From Opisthocomus hoazin (taxonomy: Eukaryota > Chordata > Aves > Opisthocomiformes > Opisthocomidae): DNA of 64,000 nt. Below the pieces are notes generated by a model. It was not told the origin of the DNA and made no database searches. It saw only the letters and a program-made list of their open reading frames with translations. The first letter of the stretch is position 1, and the number at the start of each line of letters is the position of its first letter. The translations under genes were made by a program, and so were the position numbers. Shown here piece by piece: positions 50,701-63,556 of the stretch. The stretch spans positions 74,023,403 to 74,087,402 of the forward strand of contig NC_134419.1 in the NCBI RefSeq assembly GCF_030867145.1, written 5' to 3'.

Positions 50701-53700
50701 GCTGGAAGTAACACTCTCAGAAGTCAATGTGAACACAGCATCACCTTGCATACTGGCCTTAAGTCTTCTTCAAAATGCAACGTCTATTCAACAATGTATG
50801 TCGGTCCTCTAACCTCAGGTACTGACCATTTCAAAATACATCAGCAATACATACGGACAGCTGTTACACTTCTAGAACAAAAGGTCTTGTTATAGGCATA
50901 CTGCAAGTTTACAGTGATGCGCTCACTTCTGAAAATGTTCCTTTTAAGCTATCTGAGGCACATTTCATGGACTTTCATATCCTTATTCCACGGAGCACAT
51001 AAATCCAAGTAGGAGACAAGGTTCACTATGAATACCACCCTAGAAACATTAACATTTTATTTTTCTTGAGGTCTGTGTGAAATTAGCCATATTTTTAGAT
51101 AATTAGTCACAAATACAACAGAAATTTCTCCTACAAAACCACAGCATATACCTGTAAATTAAAGAAGCTGTAGTTCATGCTAAGACAGCAAGAATTCAGA
51201 AAGTTAACGTTAGACCTCAGCCTTCTCTGAGTATTTGCAAATATACAGATTTATTCGCTACAGAACACAAGCTTTGCACTTAAAGCAAGCAGCAAGGCAT
51301 AAATCTTTCCAGCATTGACTGTACCACAGTGATCCGATACGGTAGCTGTAGCACGGAACAGCAGCTCCAAGAGGTTGATTCCATCTTCACAGTCTAAGGT
51401 GTATTTGTGCAGCCTCCTTGTGCTTCCAGGTGCAGGTGAAACTCAAGTAGAAATGGTTCCACAAATGTACGTTGCAAAATTAAAAGGTCCTTCTAATAAC
51501 TAAGAGGGTTATTTTTCCCGCAGTCAGGACGTGAGTCAGAAGATCTGAACTAGGCAATAAATTGTACCAGTCGGTCTTTCCCATTCTGCTTGATAACCCA
51601 GCACTCAAGGAAACAAACCATTTGTGCCATGAAAAAGATCTGCTTCACTGAAACGACCAATGAAACCACAAAGACCATTTTTCATGGAACAGCACCCCAG
51701 TAATAATTCTCTGTTTATTAAGGTCAAAGAACTACCCAGATGGAGGATGGTGGCTTTTCATCATCACCTGTGACACTCAAACTTCTACGGAGTTGGCACT
51801 AGTAAGTCAATTTCCATCTAGGAAACGTAAGCATTATTCAGTGTTTCATGTGGTAGACTTTGTGCTTCTTGTGCAACTCCCGCCCACCCCTGCTCCAGAA
51901 ATTCTATATTTAAAGAATGGGAAGACATTCAACCATCAGCTGTGCGTAGCACAAACTACCTCAATTGTACAAACAAAAGGGTCAATACATGCAAACAATA
52001 CAACGCCAAGCTAACAAGTCTAAATTAAGCAAAGGTCTACAAATCCAGATGCTTAATGCAATTGTTACTTTAAGTTTTCTTTATTTGTTTAGTCAACTTA
52101 GGTATTCTAGCTTGGCTGTTTGCCTTGCATCCACTTGCTCAGGAACCAAAAAGAAAATGGCCAAAGGTTACGCATTTTCTATTTTCGCAATTTTAAAGCA
52201 ACATTATTTTAAGCAAGGAGATAAAGCACACTTGTGTCTGAATGGCCACAGCCCTTTGGGTACTGCCGTGGTATCTGGCTAAGCCTGCCATGATTTTAAA
52301 TGTGTCTGACAACATGAGCTGACACTGATGCTGCTGCATCACGCACACTAGTCTGGCACATGCACCACCTAGTCTCACTGCTCTTCCCTTTCCTCCTCCT
52401 CCTTTCCCTGCAAGCGGCTGGGACAGACAGCTGCCAAGTATCTGGGACCAGTGAGAACCTGGGTTCATGCAAAGAACAGCGACTGATCCCTTGTTTTCCA
52501 AGGGAAACATTCAAATGCTATACCCATCGCTACAGAAAAGCCAGCTTGCACGGAATTCCCTGACACAACTCCATTAAATGGTTTTCTTCTAAACAAAAAC
52601 CCACTGTCTATGTAACTCTGATGTCTTACTGACAGCTTGAATACCAAGATACAAGGTAAAGCAATGTTTCTTCCCACAGCACATCAAGAATACTTCAATA
52701 ACCCAGAAGATTCAGGTCAGCTTTAATAAAAGCATAAGTGGCTGCATATTTAAGCAAGAATAACTTGTATTCAAATAATCCCTACTGATGTCAAATTAAC
52801 TTTGAGTCATTACCCTCTAAATGTCAGTGAGCAAAGCATGTCATTCACATCCATGATCTAGATCAGCACACATCCCCAGAAAGATGACAGAATCAGCGTT
52901 CACTCGTCAACATAAAGTCCTGTTTCTTTTTAAAGTAAAACATTCAGTAAACTTTTCAGCATTTTCTCTAACTTGAAGTGATGGTAAAGGTGGGAGGGAT
53001 TTTATCCATGTGATACTGAAAAACACAAATATCTCTAATTTTTTTAAAAAACAATCAAATGGATTCAGGAAAGTTGGCTGAAATGAAATGCAACAAAGAT
53101 CCTCCCAGCAGCTACTGCCTTGCAGTTGCCTTTTTATGAACAGAAACATTATTACATAGCGAAACCCTTAAATCTACCAATGTTGAACAGGCACCACATG
53201 ATCAGAACAAATAATTCTCACTCAGTTTCAAAAGTATAACTCCCTTTTGCTATTGCGGTAGCAATCCAGATCCTAAACTCTATCTTCATATAAAGACTCA
53301 AGCTGGAACAAGGCAGTTCTTTACAAACCCCACCCGTTTTTTTTTTAGGTATACTGAATAAAAGATTGCCTGTTATATTGCAATGTAAGAACAGTGCAAC
53401 AAAATCTTTTATTGCTGACCAGGAAACAGTTCCACGTGATTAAAATAAAGACTTGTGCCCTTGTTCAAAAACAGTCAGATAATCAAGAACTATCAGACAC
53501 TAATCATGTCCACGCAGTTCAAATCTGCTTCCTTGTGTACAAGCACAAGAAAAACAAATCACTAATTTTCTGCAAAACTAAGCCTTATTCACTGAGAGAC
53601 ACTTTTGGCAAGTGAAATGAAAATGGTTCTGATACAGTGAATAGCTGTCTCACAAAGTTACTTAGTAAGAAAGACGGTTCTGCAGGAAGAGTACGTCTGA

Positions 53701-56679
53701 AAACTGTTAGCAAATATACACAAGGAGGCAGGATTGATGAAAAGCTACATGTAACCTTAGATTTACAGCCCTACTACTGCAACTCTGCAAAATACAAAAT
53801 GATTTCGTATGAAAAATTTTAAATAAAACACCTTTCACACGATTGCAAGTGCATAGTTTACAAGTTCCACCTTGTATGCCTGCTGTCAGCTCTACAGCAG
53901 AGGGACAATGTTTTGACAGATGACAATACAGGATAAGCCCTTTATCATGTTTCACTTTTATTGAACATTTTCTGCAAATGCAGATTACAACCTTGCTTCA
54001 GGTTGCACGCATCAACTTTAGCCATGATAAATCAATACTTTCTGAAATCCGTATCCTAGTGGTAAGGGGTTAGGTAGTGGTTGATTTCTGTAGTTAGAGA
54101 AATTACAACAGTGTAACAGTCACTCATAAAAGCAGTATGGTGCAAGAGGCTCTTTGGTGCCAAAAAATTGTCTGTGATGCATTTGTGAACGCTACCGGGT
54201 AGAAAGCAATCCAAATTACAACTCTTCCTCGCAGTGCTATAGAAACATTACAGGACACTGGAGACTCCTATATCTTGAGCAGTCTGCGAAGAAATACCAC
54301 CATTAAAGAAAAGCTGTATAAAAATCAATGACAGAAGACTTACATGAGAAAGTATATCCTATCTTTCATCCTGAAATACAGGTCAGGTATGGCCCAGCTC
54401 TACAGCAGGCATATTAAATAATCAGGCTTAAGATCATCTACACTGAGACCTGAAAGATCACTGCCTTAATCTCACACCCATTTATACGGGCGTTTACGTG
54501 GCAATGTACTTGCATCATCTAAATCTTCAGTAGCGCCTAAAGGACACACTGCTTACATACCAGCATGCATCCAGAACACAGTCATATGTCAAACACCTAC
54601 AATTATGTAGAAACCCCAGATTTCAAGTGATGTCTAAGAAATCCTAAAGTAACTTGCAATTCCTGTATCTACTGACTTGTGATTTAATTTTTTTTAAACT
54701 GGATAAACGTAACAAAATTGCAGACTCACTTGTGATTTTTTTTTTCCAAACCGCAATGTATAGTCCGATTCTCGCACAGATATACACATATATACAAAAT
54801 TCATAGAAAAACAGAAGTCCTGTAGACAAGATTCCTAACTCGACCGGAAAAACACTACGTATACCATAAAGGAGAAACAGAGATAAAGGGTCAATTCTGT
54901 CATCACAAGCACTTCTGGTTCCACACTAACTTCAGTCATTATTGCATGCATTAGATGCCCAGAGTTACAAGTACCTCTGGGTACAGCCGAGCCAACTGAC
55001 TAAACTGCTCTTCCACTATATCTCACTTTCAACCTGATCTAAAAGTCAAGGTACTATTTAGCATGTCAAGTAGAAGAGGACGAAAAAAACCTCACGTGAT
55101 TTGCTACAGCATTAAGTGTAGTTGCTTGCACAGCCTGGCTGGGTTTAACACAACTGCAAGTTTCCATTTCAAAATCTATTCTAACTTGCAACACCTGCAT
55201 GGTAAGAAACAGAAAAGATAAAATATGCAGCCTCAGAAGCTCATTTTGAGCTATCACCTCTGAACTCAAACATTCCGTTTCTTTTAAAATGCAAGTTTGC
55301 ATCACTGAACTATCACTGCAAATCCTACTTTATTTTTTTAAACCATGCCTGCCTCAGGGTATTTCGGCAGACAGCTGGAACATCTGCACCCCCTAGCTGT
55401 CACAGGCAAGACACAGTACTTATCTCTAACTTACATTCATTTTCAACTTTGAATTTATTGAGGCAGTTCATATCAACGTATCCATAAAATAATTCAGAAA
55501 TAACCCAGGTATACCATTTAAACATCTTCGTGATTTATCCATTTACACACTCAGTACACAAACAACCCAGCCTCTGTACAGGTTCATCACATGCAAACCA
55601 CCCATAAAGACAAAAAACTTTAATTAAAAATAAGTCACAACTCAGTGTACTGTTTCAACTGCATCTCCATTTACCAAATGGCACATTGAATATTCTCTAA
55701 AATAAGATGTTTTTAACAATCTTGTTAAAAAATTCTTGGGCAAAATATTTCTAGACTTAAAAAACATCGAGATTTTTCAAAACACTCAAGATACTATACA
55801 ACTTATAATAACCTTGAAATAGGTTTACAAGGTTGTTAACCAAGGTATTTACATACCAAATAACGTAAAGCAAAAAATTCGTATTTCTAATGACAAAAAG
55901 GTGATGCATTAAAGATTTATGAAATTAAAATTAAGGCTCTTTGTTATAGTTCTTTATGTAACTTTACATAATAGCCAACTTTGGAAATGTCAGTCTTGCA
56001 CATTCTTGTCAATCTACTGCATTTAAAGCAGTAGAGTATATTAAGTATTACTTTGAATAATTACATTGCTACTTCTATGTTTGAGCATGCTTTTGAAACA
56101 CTGTAATTATGAAATATTTACAATGTGTAGCCTTCAAACTTTATGTAAAAGCACAAGTATGACTGTCTGAGTTGAATACAAACAACATACTTGCAAAAAT
56201 GTTTTTACTTCTCAAAATTAAATGCACATTGCTACAGTCTTAATAGGCAAACCAGCTCTGAAAAGTTTTAATGTGTGCCTGAATGTGGACAGTAAAAGTT
56301 ACGTGAAACTACTCAGACAGTACTGTTTTTCATTGTAGACTGAACTACTCTTTCTTTCAGACTGTTTTCTTTAAGCATGTAGAAAAATTAAATATTTTTT
56401 TAAAAAAATTATTCCAAGACCTACATACACTTTCTGAGCTATGCCCATAGGTTTCTTGAAAAATCAATACTGTCTAGCAGGTTGTAATGATTGGTCCACA
56501 GTTTGTTTCAGGATGTGTGTTCAACTAAAAGCAACTTGCTGTTTTTCATCGTCGTTATCTCTTAAAAAGCACAGTGATATAAAACACTGAAGATAGAACA
56601 CAAAAATGGAATGGTAACCTAAAAATCAAATTCATTAGCCATTTCTCCTACTATATCAAAATTTGTAGTCAGAATTGTC
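44701..56679. other. Intergenic between RGS10 promoter and TIAL1 3' end
   Basis: 12 kb with no supported gene. The first 1.5 kb is moderately GC-rich, and the rest becomes strongly AT-rich. The region 53950-56680 may include extended TIAL1 3' UTR, because minus-strand AATAAA hexamers occur near 53950, 55330 and 55454. A short GATA run lies near 50305. No recognisable transposon, tRNA or coding exon was seen. Confidence 0.5.
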
Positions 56680-56694
56680 TTTATTGACTTTATT
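56680..56694 (-). terminator. TIAL1: Tandem poly(A) signals of TIAL1
   Basis: On the minus strand two AATAAA hexamers occur three bases apart (56694-56689 and 56685-56680), about 240 nt past the TIAL1 stop. They would give a short 3' UTR. Longer isoforms using more distal signals are likely in this family. Confidence 0.6.
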
Positions 56695-56932
56695 TTTAAT
56701 TTTTGTACACAAAGAAAAACATGTTCATATCCATCATGAACAAAAACTTAAAAAGGCAGAACTAGAAGACATTTGTGTCCTTCACCAAAGCAAAGCTGTG
56801 CTAAAGGTTCCAAACATTTCCATTTTTAAAATAAATATTTTCTTTTTTTTCATTGTCTACATTCCAGTCTTCAGAATGTCACTGGAAACTGCAGCCTATC
56901 ATGAAATACACACTTTTAAACAGAGTCCCAGC

Positions 56933-57050
56933 TCACTGTGTTTGGTAGCTTGCCATACCATATCCAGCTTGGTTAGGTATTACAGGAGCACCCTGTCCCT
57001 GGGCAGGCTGAGCACCAAATCCACCCATCCAGGCAGCAGATGGAGATTGG
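56933..57050 (-). CDS. TIAL1: TIAL1 terminal coding exon
   Basis: It encodes (D)[19 protein letters not shown] through GMASYQTQ and TGA. The acceptor is TTTTTAAG, a TTAAG with a modest pyrimidine tract. The [13 protein letters not shown] segment differs from the Pro-rich mammalian version. Confidence 0.96.
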
Positions 57051-60000
57051 CTTAAAAAGAAACAGGATGGTTAAAAAAAGGAAAGGGAGAATAAAAAAAA
57101 AAATTAAAAAAAATAATCACGCAAGTAGTCAAGTTATCTACAAGACAAGACTAAAACAAAGAACATAAAAACATACTTCCTATGCTACTATTCACACCAA
57201 AATAGAACAATTTCTGCCTCTATTTAATGAGTAATTCAGGTTAAGTGCTACAAGATGTGATTCTTGAAAATATCATAAGCTTTTTAAGAACAAAGAAGAA
57301 AAAAGCCCCACAAACCTTAGGCACTAGTTGCATAGGACAACCGCCTCCAAAGGCATGTACATAGGCAGGTGGCTGTAAGTCAACATCAGCGACGCAGAAA
57401 TGCAAAAAATTCCCAATGCCTAACTGGCATGAATACCAGTAATAGGTTTATCAGGGCCCACTATGTTTAATTGGCAAGAGATAATGAAGAATTACATCAA
57501 CAAAGAAGTTTTCTAAATGTATATTAAAACAAAAAGTTGTTGTGACGACTTCAGTTTTCAAGTGACCAAGTATTAAAAGCCCACCCAAATGCTGAAACCG
57601 CACAAGTTAAGCGTCAGCATGCCGTTTCTCCTCTCCAGGGTTATGAGCCCTTTAGGCCCAGGGCTCCTGGCTCAGACTCTCCAGAATTCACCCCCTGAAG
57701 TCAGAATCCAGAAAATCTTTAGATATCAGACAAGACCACCATCCAAAAGTCTACCACAGAAGAAGTCTTTGTGCTTTGATTCTCCGAACACCCATACACA
57801 TAAAAATGCATGATCGAGTACAAGTCAGAGTGACTCAACTCACCCCATTTTTCGGTCCATGGTAACCATTAAACACAAGCCGTAAGCACCTAGGAGTCCA
57901 CCTAAGGCTTGAAACCTTGTGCAATCCTTGAACCAAATGAGCTCAAAACACACATACAACACTCTTGGAATATTCTATAGAATTTAATATAACTACTCAC
58001 TCTACTCCAAAACCCTGTTGATTCCACGCTTGGCCGTACATTCCGTATGACGGTACTTGCCACCCATTAGCCATATATTGCCCATACTGTTGCGGATTTC
58101 CATATACTTGGCTCCATTGCCCCCACTGACTGTAATCCACCTAAGGAGAGAATAATTCACAGTACTTCATGTTCCAGAGATGTTCCTTTTGTGCTGCTGA
58201 AGGCAAAATTTTGGCTGTATCAATCACAGGGCTAAAACGAGCAATAATGACATTAGAAAAATAAGGAAGACATCACTGTAACTTAATTAGAACCTTGTAC
58301 TGAAAAACATATTTCTGTGTGTTTGAAATATCAAAGAATATTTGGTTGGCAGTCACCTAGTCTGCAGTTAGTGAACTAGCAAGAATCAGTATTACCTCCA
58401 AGTTTCTCCCTATCTTGAATCATATTCCGAAGACAGTAACAGATATTCCACCAAAATCACTAGCCCAATTTGATGAACAACTGGAACATAACTGAGACAG
58501 AACACGGAATTTCATAAGAACACTGCTGCAAAATTTAGCTGTTATAACTGGGAAGGCATTACGGTATATACACAATTGCTTTTGTGATACAATGAAAAGG
58601 TTAAAGGGCATTTACCTGTTGGAAGTTTTTAGTCATATCAGGGGATTCTTTACCCCAGTAACATTTAACAACATGTCCTTCAATTGTGGTTCCATTAACT
58701 GAAACAATAGCATGTGCTGCACTTTCATGGGTTGAAAATCTAGAGAATGTAAAAACAAACTAATGTTATCCTTTATAGTATGTTCATCTGATTGTTAAAA
58801 ACCACTGAATCCATACATACAGGAAATCCAGAGAAAAAGATCTGCTTTCACAGATACTCATCTACTCCAGTAAAAAGATTGGTGGCCACTTTTAAAAGTT
58901 CAACATTTTTCTATGAACATATGGCGACAGCTTTTAATGTATCAACAGAAGTTCCACCAAGTGAAATTACAGACACATGAGGAAACATTACTACATTAAC
59001 AATATCACAGATTTTATTTTTTCTCTGTCCATACCTGACAAATGAGTAACCTTTTTCTGGGAACACCCTTATTTCCATAATCTGTCCAAACGGTGAAAAA
59101 GTCTGTCTCATAAGTTGATCTACAACACATAATGTTTTTGAATTAGTAACCATCTTGGTGTCCAAGCAGCTTCAGTAATAAAAAAAGCAATAGAGCAAAT
59201 CATACCTGTTAGCCCAGAGGCAATTCCTCCACAGTACACAGTACAATTTTTTGGACTTGACTGATTTACTACATCTTCAAATCTCAACTGTTTTGTATTA
59301 TCTACAAAGAGAGAAGGCTCATTTAAGCAGTAGGCTAAGAGTAACCAGAGTCCCAGATACTTACCATGCACACAAGTATGAATTACACATTTCACAAACA
59401 CATCCAGCATTTTATGATAGACCAGTAGTACCACCACTACGTTGATATACTACACCAAAAAAAAAAAAATCTATTCTTCAAGATCTGGAAGTCAAGCTAG
59501 ATATGTGGTTAAGTGACATCAATTGGGCAACATTAGGTTTTATTTCTCCATTGAACAGTGATGTGCAAGACAGCAAACGCAACACGGTATTACAAGAAGG
59601 TCTTACTTTCTTGTGTACTTTTGGGTGCTGGTGGTTTCCGTGTTGCCCAGTTAGTTCTGATCTGACGGCCTCCCAACCACTGGCCTCCCATGTGTACAAT
59701 AGCATTTTCTGCATCCTAAAGAGATTAAAATAAAGATTACAACAACCCAAACAAGAAGTATATACAAGTCTACTTCTAAAAAGACTTTGTTGTCAGCTAA
59801 TTCTGTTGACAAAACCAGTAACAGCACTAAAAAGTATAGGAAATTCTGAACAGTGACAGCAAGCAGCCAAAAATGAAGTAACATGAAGCGAATCCATTAC
59901 AGAGAAGGCCCTCACAAGTAATTTGGTACAACCTTCCTCTCACCCCTATTTTATACACACAGGTTAGAAGCCAACTACAATCACACATATACTACCTTTA

Positions 60001-63000
60001 CACAACAAGCATCTGTATTAGAATATTTGAAGGCTGCCCAAGAAAGTACAAAGTACATACAGACAATGGAAGCAATCACTGAAATAAAACAACTATAATT
60101 GTAATTACATATTTAAAAAATCCAATTTGTTTTCCAACTGACTGTATTAAAAATACAATACACAAAAGCGTATTTAATAGTAACAGACGAGAAGTCAGGA
60201 AAGACTTCTTGATCATCCAAATCCCTCACTGAAAATTTCTCAGATGTAACCCAAGTAACGTTTACACCATGCAGTGCGTGTCTGCAGCAGACATTGTACA
60301 GTAAGATCTGAATGTGTTTTTTTCAGACTCTCAATGTGCACTCAACGTAACAGGCCAAGTTTAGTTAGAAAAATCCTAAGTTCTGGGAAGGCTGAATGGT
60401 AGTTATTAAGAAACTGTAATGCTGAGGTACAAACAGATTGAGCGTGTATGTTTCCTTTTATTTATTATTTGCACACCCCCTGTCCCATCCTCTGTTCTGC
60501 CCTCTGGAGGCATCCAATTTATGTCTGAGCATAGACTGCTTCGGAAGTTCTCTAAAGTCATTGTATGAACACACAGAGGAGTCCATGGCCCACATGGCTT
60601 TACTTCTTCTCTTGAGCATGAATTAGAAGATAATCTTTAAGTTCACATTGTAACCAGAAACATCTAGTAAGCAAGGGGTAAGTTTGCTAACACTTGCAAG
60701 ATGCAATTTTTTTCCCCCAATCACTTTGAAAGAAGAGAGGCAGAGCAAATGGTACATGTTTGAAATGCTTTTCCAAGAACACCAAGCTTAGGATATCAAA
60801 GAAATAGAAGGCTTCCAGAGTTGTCTCAAACTCCAATCACTCAGGACCTTGATCCCCCTAAGTTCTAATTACACAGAGTGCTCATTTTGAGGACAATACG
60901 TAAATACAAAAAAGAAATTATGAGGGGGGCGGGAGTGGAGGGAAGACAAACAAGCAAAACACCAGGCAACAAAAAACTTCTTCCTGCACCTTCACTCCCA
61001 AACCATAAAAAGTTACAAACTGACTAGGAAAGGAAACTAGCTCTAAGGAATCTTGCTGCCCGTCTTGAGGATCATAGCTACGACAAAAATGGAACGGAGC
61101 CCGTGCCACAACTGTTCCAGTTCAACGCAGGAGTTTCATTTTCTCCTAACTGCGGTGTGCATTAAGACCTAAGGCTGGAATACCTGAACTCCAGGAACGC
61201 ATCCCGCTTCCCCGAATCCAGCAGGATGACAATGCATTCCAAAAAACAGGACTTAAACTACCAGCTTAGGCTGGCTGTGCCATAACCCTCCAGGTGCAGC
61301 TGCTGTTTGAACAAACAGCAAGCAGGACACAAATTTTAAAAGTACCTTTTAGCATTACATTTAAAATTCGTCCGTTAATTTTGCAAAATGAATACATATT
61401 TTTAATCAGTGTTTTTGTGGCTCAGCCTTAAAATAATCCAGCAACTTGCATTCCATATGACTGTTATAACACTTCCCTTATGGTCACAGAACCATATGGT
61501 AAGGGAAGAGGGGTACAAGCAAATAAGACATCTATTCCTCTTGCCTATTTCAGCTGCAACATAAAATAAACAAAGCATAAGCAGAAAAAATACACTAAAT
61601 CAAGGTATTCAACTGTAATTATCTTCTGGCATTTGCAAATCTGAAGAAAATAAATTCCAGCTTTCTTCTGATTAAGATTCAGCTCCAGACAGCTGTTACA
61701 GAATACAAAGGGGGTCTTGGCATGTAGGACTTCTGACCACACAAACAGGCTTATATGCCTGAAATCCTTAATCGTGTGTGTTTTTCCTATGAAAAATATT
61801 TAAGGAAAACTGTTTACTCAGTTTCCTCATGTTGTCCCAAACACACCTCTAAAAAACAAAGCTCGATTTTCCACATGATTTTCACAAATTTCTTACGCTG
61901 TCGAACATTTAACTTCAAAACTAACAAGAATGATTTGTTGGGTCATTTGTACTGCTATAAGTAACAGGGCATAACACTATTTTTATCAGTACTATACTGA
62001 TTAAATTCTACAAATAACGTCTTTAATATCTGTATCAGAAAGTGATACTAGTCACTTGTCGAAGCATTTTTTTCCTAAGCATACGTAACACTATCTATTA
62101 GGCAACACCAAACACAAAACCAGGAACAACCTTCAGTGTTACAACGTACACAAGCAAAATGCTTTAGAAGTACAGAATCAACTCTTAGCTGCAAATTAAT
62201 TGCTCAGTACAAAGAACCATCGTAGAATTCAAAACATTTTAAGAAGTCAAGCAAAGGACCAACCAAGAATTTGACTGAGATGCAGAGCTCAAGCAAATAA
62301 ATCCGGCCACACTTCAGTGTATGACGCACTTGGCTGTGTCGGGTCCCCAGGAAGACCTGAGCTTTGGCACAAACCTAAACCTGGGCAATATCAAACCCTA
62401 CTGTGTAGCATGGCGCTGCACTCCTTAGGACCGAGAGCTCCAGGACATCATTTCGCAGGGGCTCCTACCTTAACATACGCAACTGCGCTGGACCTGGCAC
62501 GGCGCCTCAGCCAAGAGACCCAACGCATGACCGATCGGACAGGCACTCGAGTCATCGTAACAGAGACGGTTCCACAGACTAAGCTAAGCTGCCCTAATAC
62601 ACCCAGAAAAGGTTTCTATGTTCAGGGATCTTTTTTCACTATGTTCTTGAATCTTTTTTTCCCACAGCGTTCTCATAGCGTCGCTGTCATCCGAACTGTT
62701 TCAACCCTTAACCACAAATGACGGAAGTTTTTGATAAAAGTAAATTTGTCCTATTGTCTGGGGTTTGGGTGAGTTAATTTTCACAGGAAGCTGGGAGGGG
62801 ACACAGCCCAGACTAGGCAAAGGGATAATCCATACCATGCAACTGTATTACTGCGGGAGGTGGCAGGGCAGGGGAATCACTGCTCAGGAGTGGGCCGGCA
62901 TGGCAGACAGTATGGTATAGAATGTGGCAGACAGATGGTATAGAATAAGCAGTGGATAACTGTTCTGGGTTCAGCTGGGATAGTGATAATTTTCACAGGA

Positions 63001-63556
63001 AGCTGGAAGGGGACAGAGCCAGGACAGCTGACCCAAACTAGTCAGACGAGATCTTTCATACCGTATGATGTCATGCTCAGTACAGAACTGTGGGAGCTGG
63101 CTGGGCAGGGAATCACTGCTCAGGAGCAGGCTGGGCATCGAGTGGTGAACTAATTGCATTGTGTACACATTGCTTTGTATATTCTTTTTAGCTGTATTAT
63201 TGTTATTTTTCTCTTCCTTTGCTGCTCTGTTGAACTGTCTTATCCCAACCCATGAGTTTTGCCTTTTTCTTCCAATTCTCTTCCCCATCCCACTGCAGGG
63301 GGAAGAGCAAGTGAGCAGCTGCACAGCGCTTTGCTGCTGTCTGGGGCTAAACCACGACACCTGCACAGGCAAAATTATTTCCCTTGGGAAAGTCTGATAG
63401 ATAGTGAATATATAAACAAAGAGGCAAAACTAAAAGTGGAAAATATGCAATTATTTTACATCTATACTGCGATTACTCACCAGTTTGTTATAAAAAGATA
63501 CAAAACCATAGCCTTTTGACTTTCCAGTTGCCATATCTTTAACTACCCGTGCATCC
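56933..63556 (-). CDS. TIAL1: TIA1-related RNA-binding protein TIAR (3' part)
   Basis: TIAR binds U- and AU-rich RNA. In the nucleus it promotes use of weak 5' splice sites. In the cytoplasm it represses translation and joins stress granules. Seven exons are present: 63556-63481, 59715-59607, 59301-59206, 59119-59035, 58739-58616, 58140-58001 and 57050-56933. They cover the end of RRM2 (RNP1 KGYGFVSF), the linker ([17 protein letters not shown]), RRM3 (RNP2 VYCGGI, RNP1 KGYSFVRF) and the Gln/Gly/Tyr-rich prion-like tail ending SYQTQ. All phases agree. The tail ([17 protein letters not shown]) identifies TIAL1 rather than TIA1. Compared with the human protein, the Pro-rich segment before [13 protein letters not shown] is shorter. 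RRM1 and the first half of RRM2 lie beyond the right edge. Confidence 0.97.
58001..58140 (-). CDS. TIAL1: TIAL1 exon, prion-like Q/G/Y segment
   Basis: 140 nt, starting [20 protein letters not shown] and ending QQGFGV plus two bases. Acceptor CTCTCCTTAG, donor GA|GTGAGT. The low-complexity aromatic/Gln composition is the assembly-prone domain of TIA proteins. Confidence 0.97.
58616..58739 (-). CDS. TIAL1: TIAL1 exon, end of RRM3
   Basis: 124 nt encoding [20 protein letters not shown] through KNFQQ. Acceptor ACATTCTCTAG, donor CAG|GTAAAT. It completes the RNP1 KGYSFVRF across the upstream junction. Confidence 0.97.
59035..59119 (-). CDS. TIAL1: TIAL1 exon, RRM3 middle
   Basis: 85 nt encoding (D)[19 protein letters not shown] through SFVR. 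Acceptor GTGTTGTAG, donor CAG|GTATGG. Confidence 0.97.
59206..59301 (-). CDS. TIAL1: TIAL1 exon, RRM3 start
   Basis: 96 nt encoding [18 protein letters not shown] through GGIASGLT, including RNP2 VYCGGI. Acceptor TCTCTTTGTAG, donor CAG|GTATGA. Confidence 0.97.
59607..59715 (-). CDS. TIAL1: TIAL1 exon, end of RRM2 and linker
   Basis: 109 nt encoding [20 protein letters not shown] through KSTQE plus one base. Acceptor ATCTCTTTAG, donor AAA|GTAAGA. Confidence 0.97.
62755..62902 (+). mobile_element. Partial endogenous retrovirus LTR (5' part)
   Basis: It begins TGTCTGGGG and shares AATTTTCACAGGAAGCTGG, the GGGGACA.AGCC block and GAATCACTGCTCAGGAG with the fuller copy at 62961-63359, but stops near GGGCCGGCATGG. 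It is more diverged than its neighbour and carries no retroviral genes. Confidence 0.75.
62902..62949 (+). repeat. 24-bp tandem duplication at the LTR boundary
   Basis: GGCAGACAG(T)ATGGTATAGAAT occurs at 62902-62925 and again at 62926-62949 with one indel. It lies exactly between the truncated LTR copy and the fuller one. Confidence 0.85.
62961..63359 (+). mobile_element. Solo LTR of an avian endogenous retrovirus
   Basis: About 399 bp, bounded by TGTTCTGGG and CCACGACA (TG...CA). It contains CACAGGAAGCTGG, GAATCACTGCTCAGGAG, a T-rich stretch and GGGGCTAAACCACGACA. This layout resembles an LTR family widespread in bird genomes and probably of ERVL type, recalled rather than searched. It is in antisense orientation to TIAL1. 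No internal retroviral region, primer-binding site or clear target-site duplication is present, so it is a recombined relic. Confidence 0.75.
63481..63556 (-). CDS. TIAL1: TIAL1 exon, RRM2 RNP1 region
   Basis: 76 nt encoding (S)[20 protein letters not shown] through YNKL. Acceptor CTTCTTTTCACAG, donor CTG|GTGAGT. It joins the next exon in phase 0. Confidence 0.97.

Larger units (their letters stand above)
57051..59606 (-). other. TIAL1: Introns between TIAL1 downstream exons
   Basis: The introns within this span are 57051-58000, 58141-58615, 58740-59034, 59120-59205 and 59302-59606. They are short and AT-rich. An A-rich tract lies near 57080-57117 and an A run of about 12 near 59458-59469. 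No repeat insertion or structured RNA was recognised. Confidence 0.85.
59716..63480 (-). other. TIAL1: TIAL1 intron splitting RRM2
   Basis: 3.8 kb, the largest complete TIAL1 intron in the window. Its upstream (right) end carries the LTR insertions; the rest is AT-rich unique sequence. No nested exon or small RNA gene is supported. Confidence 0.85.
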
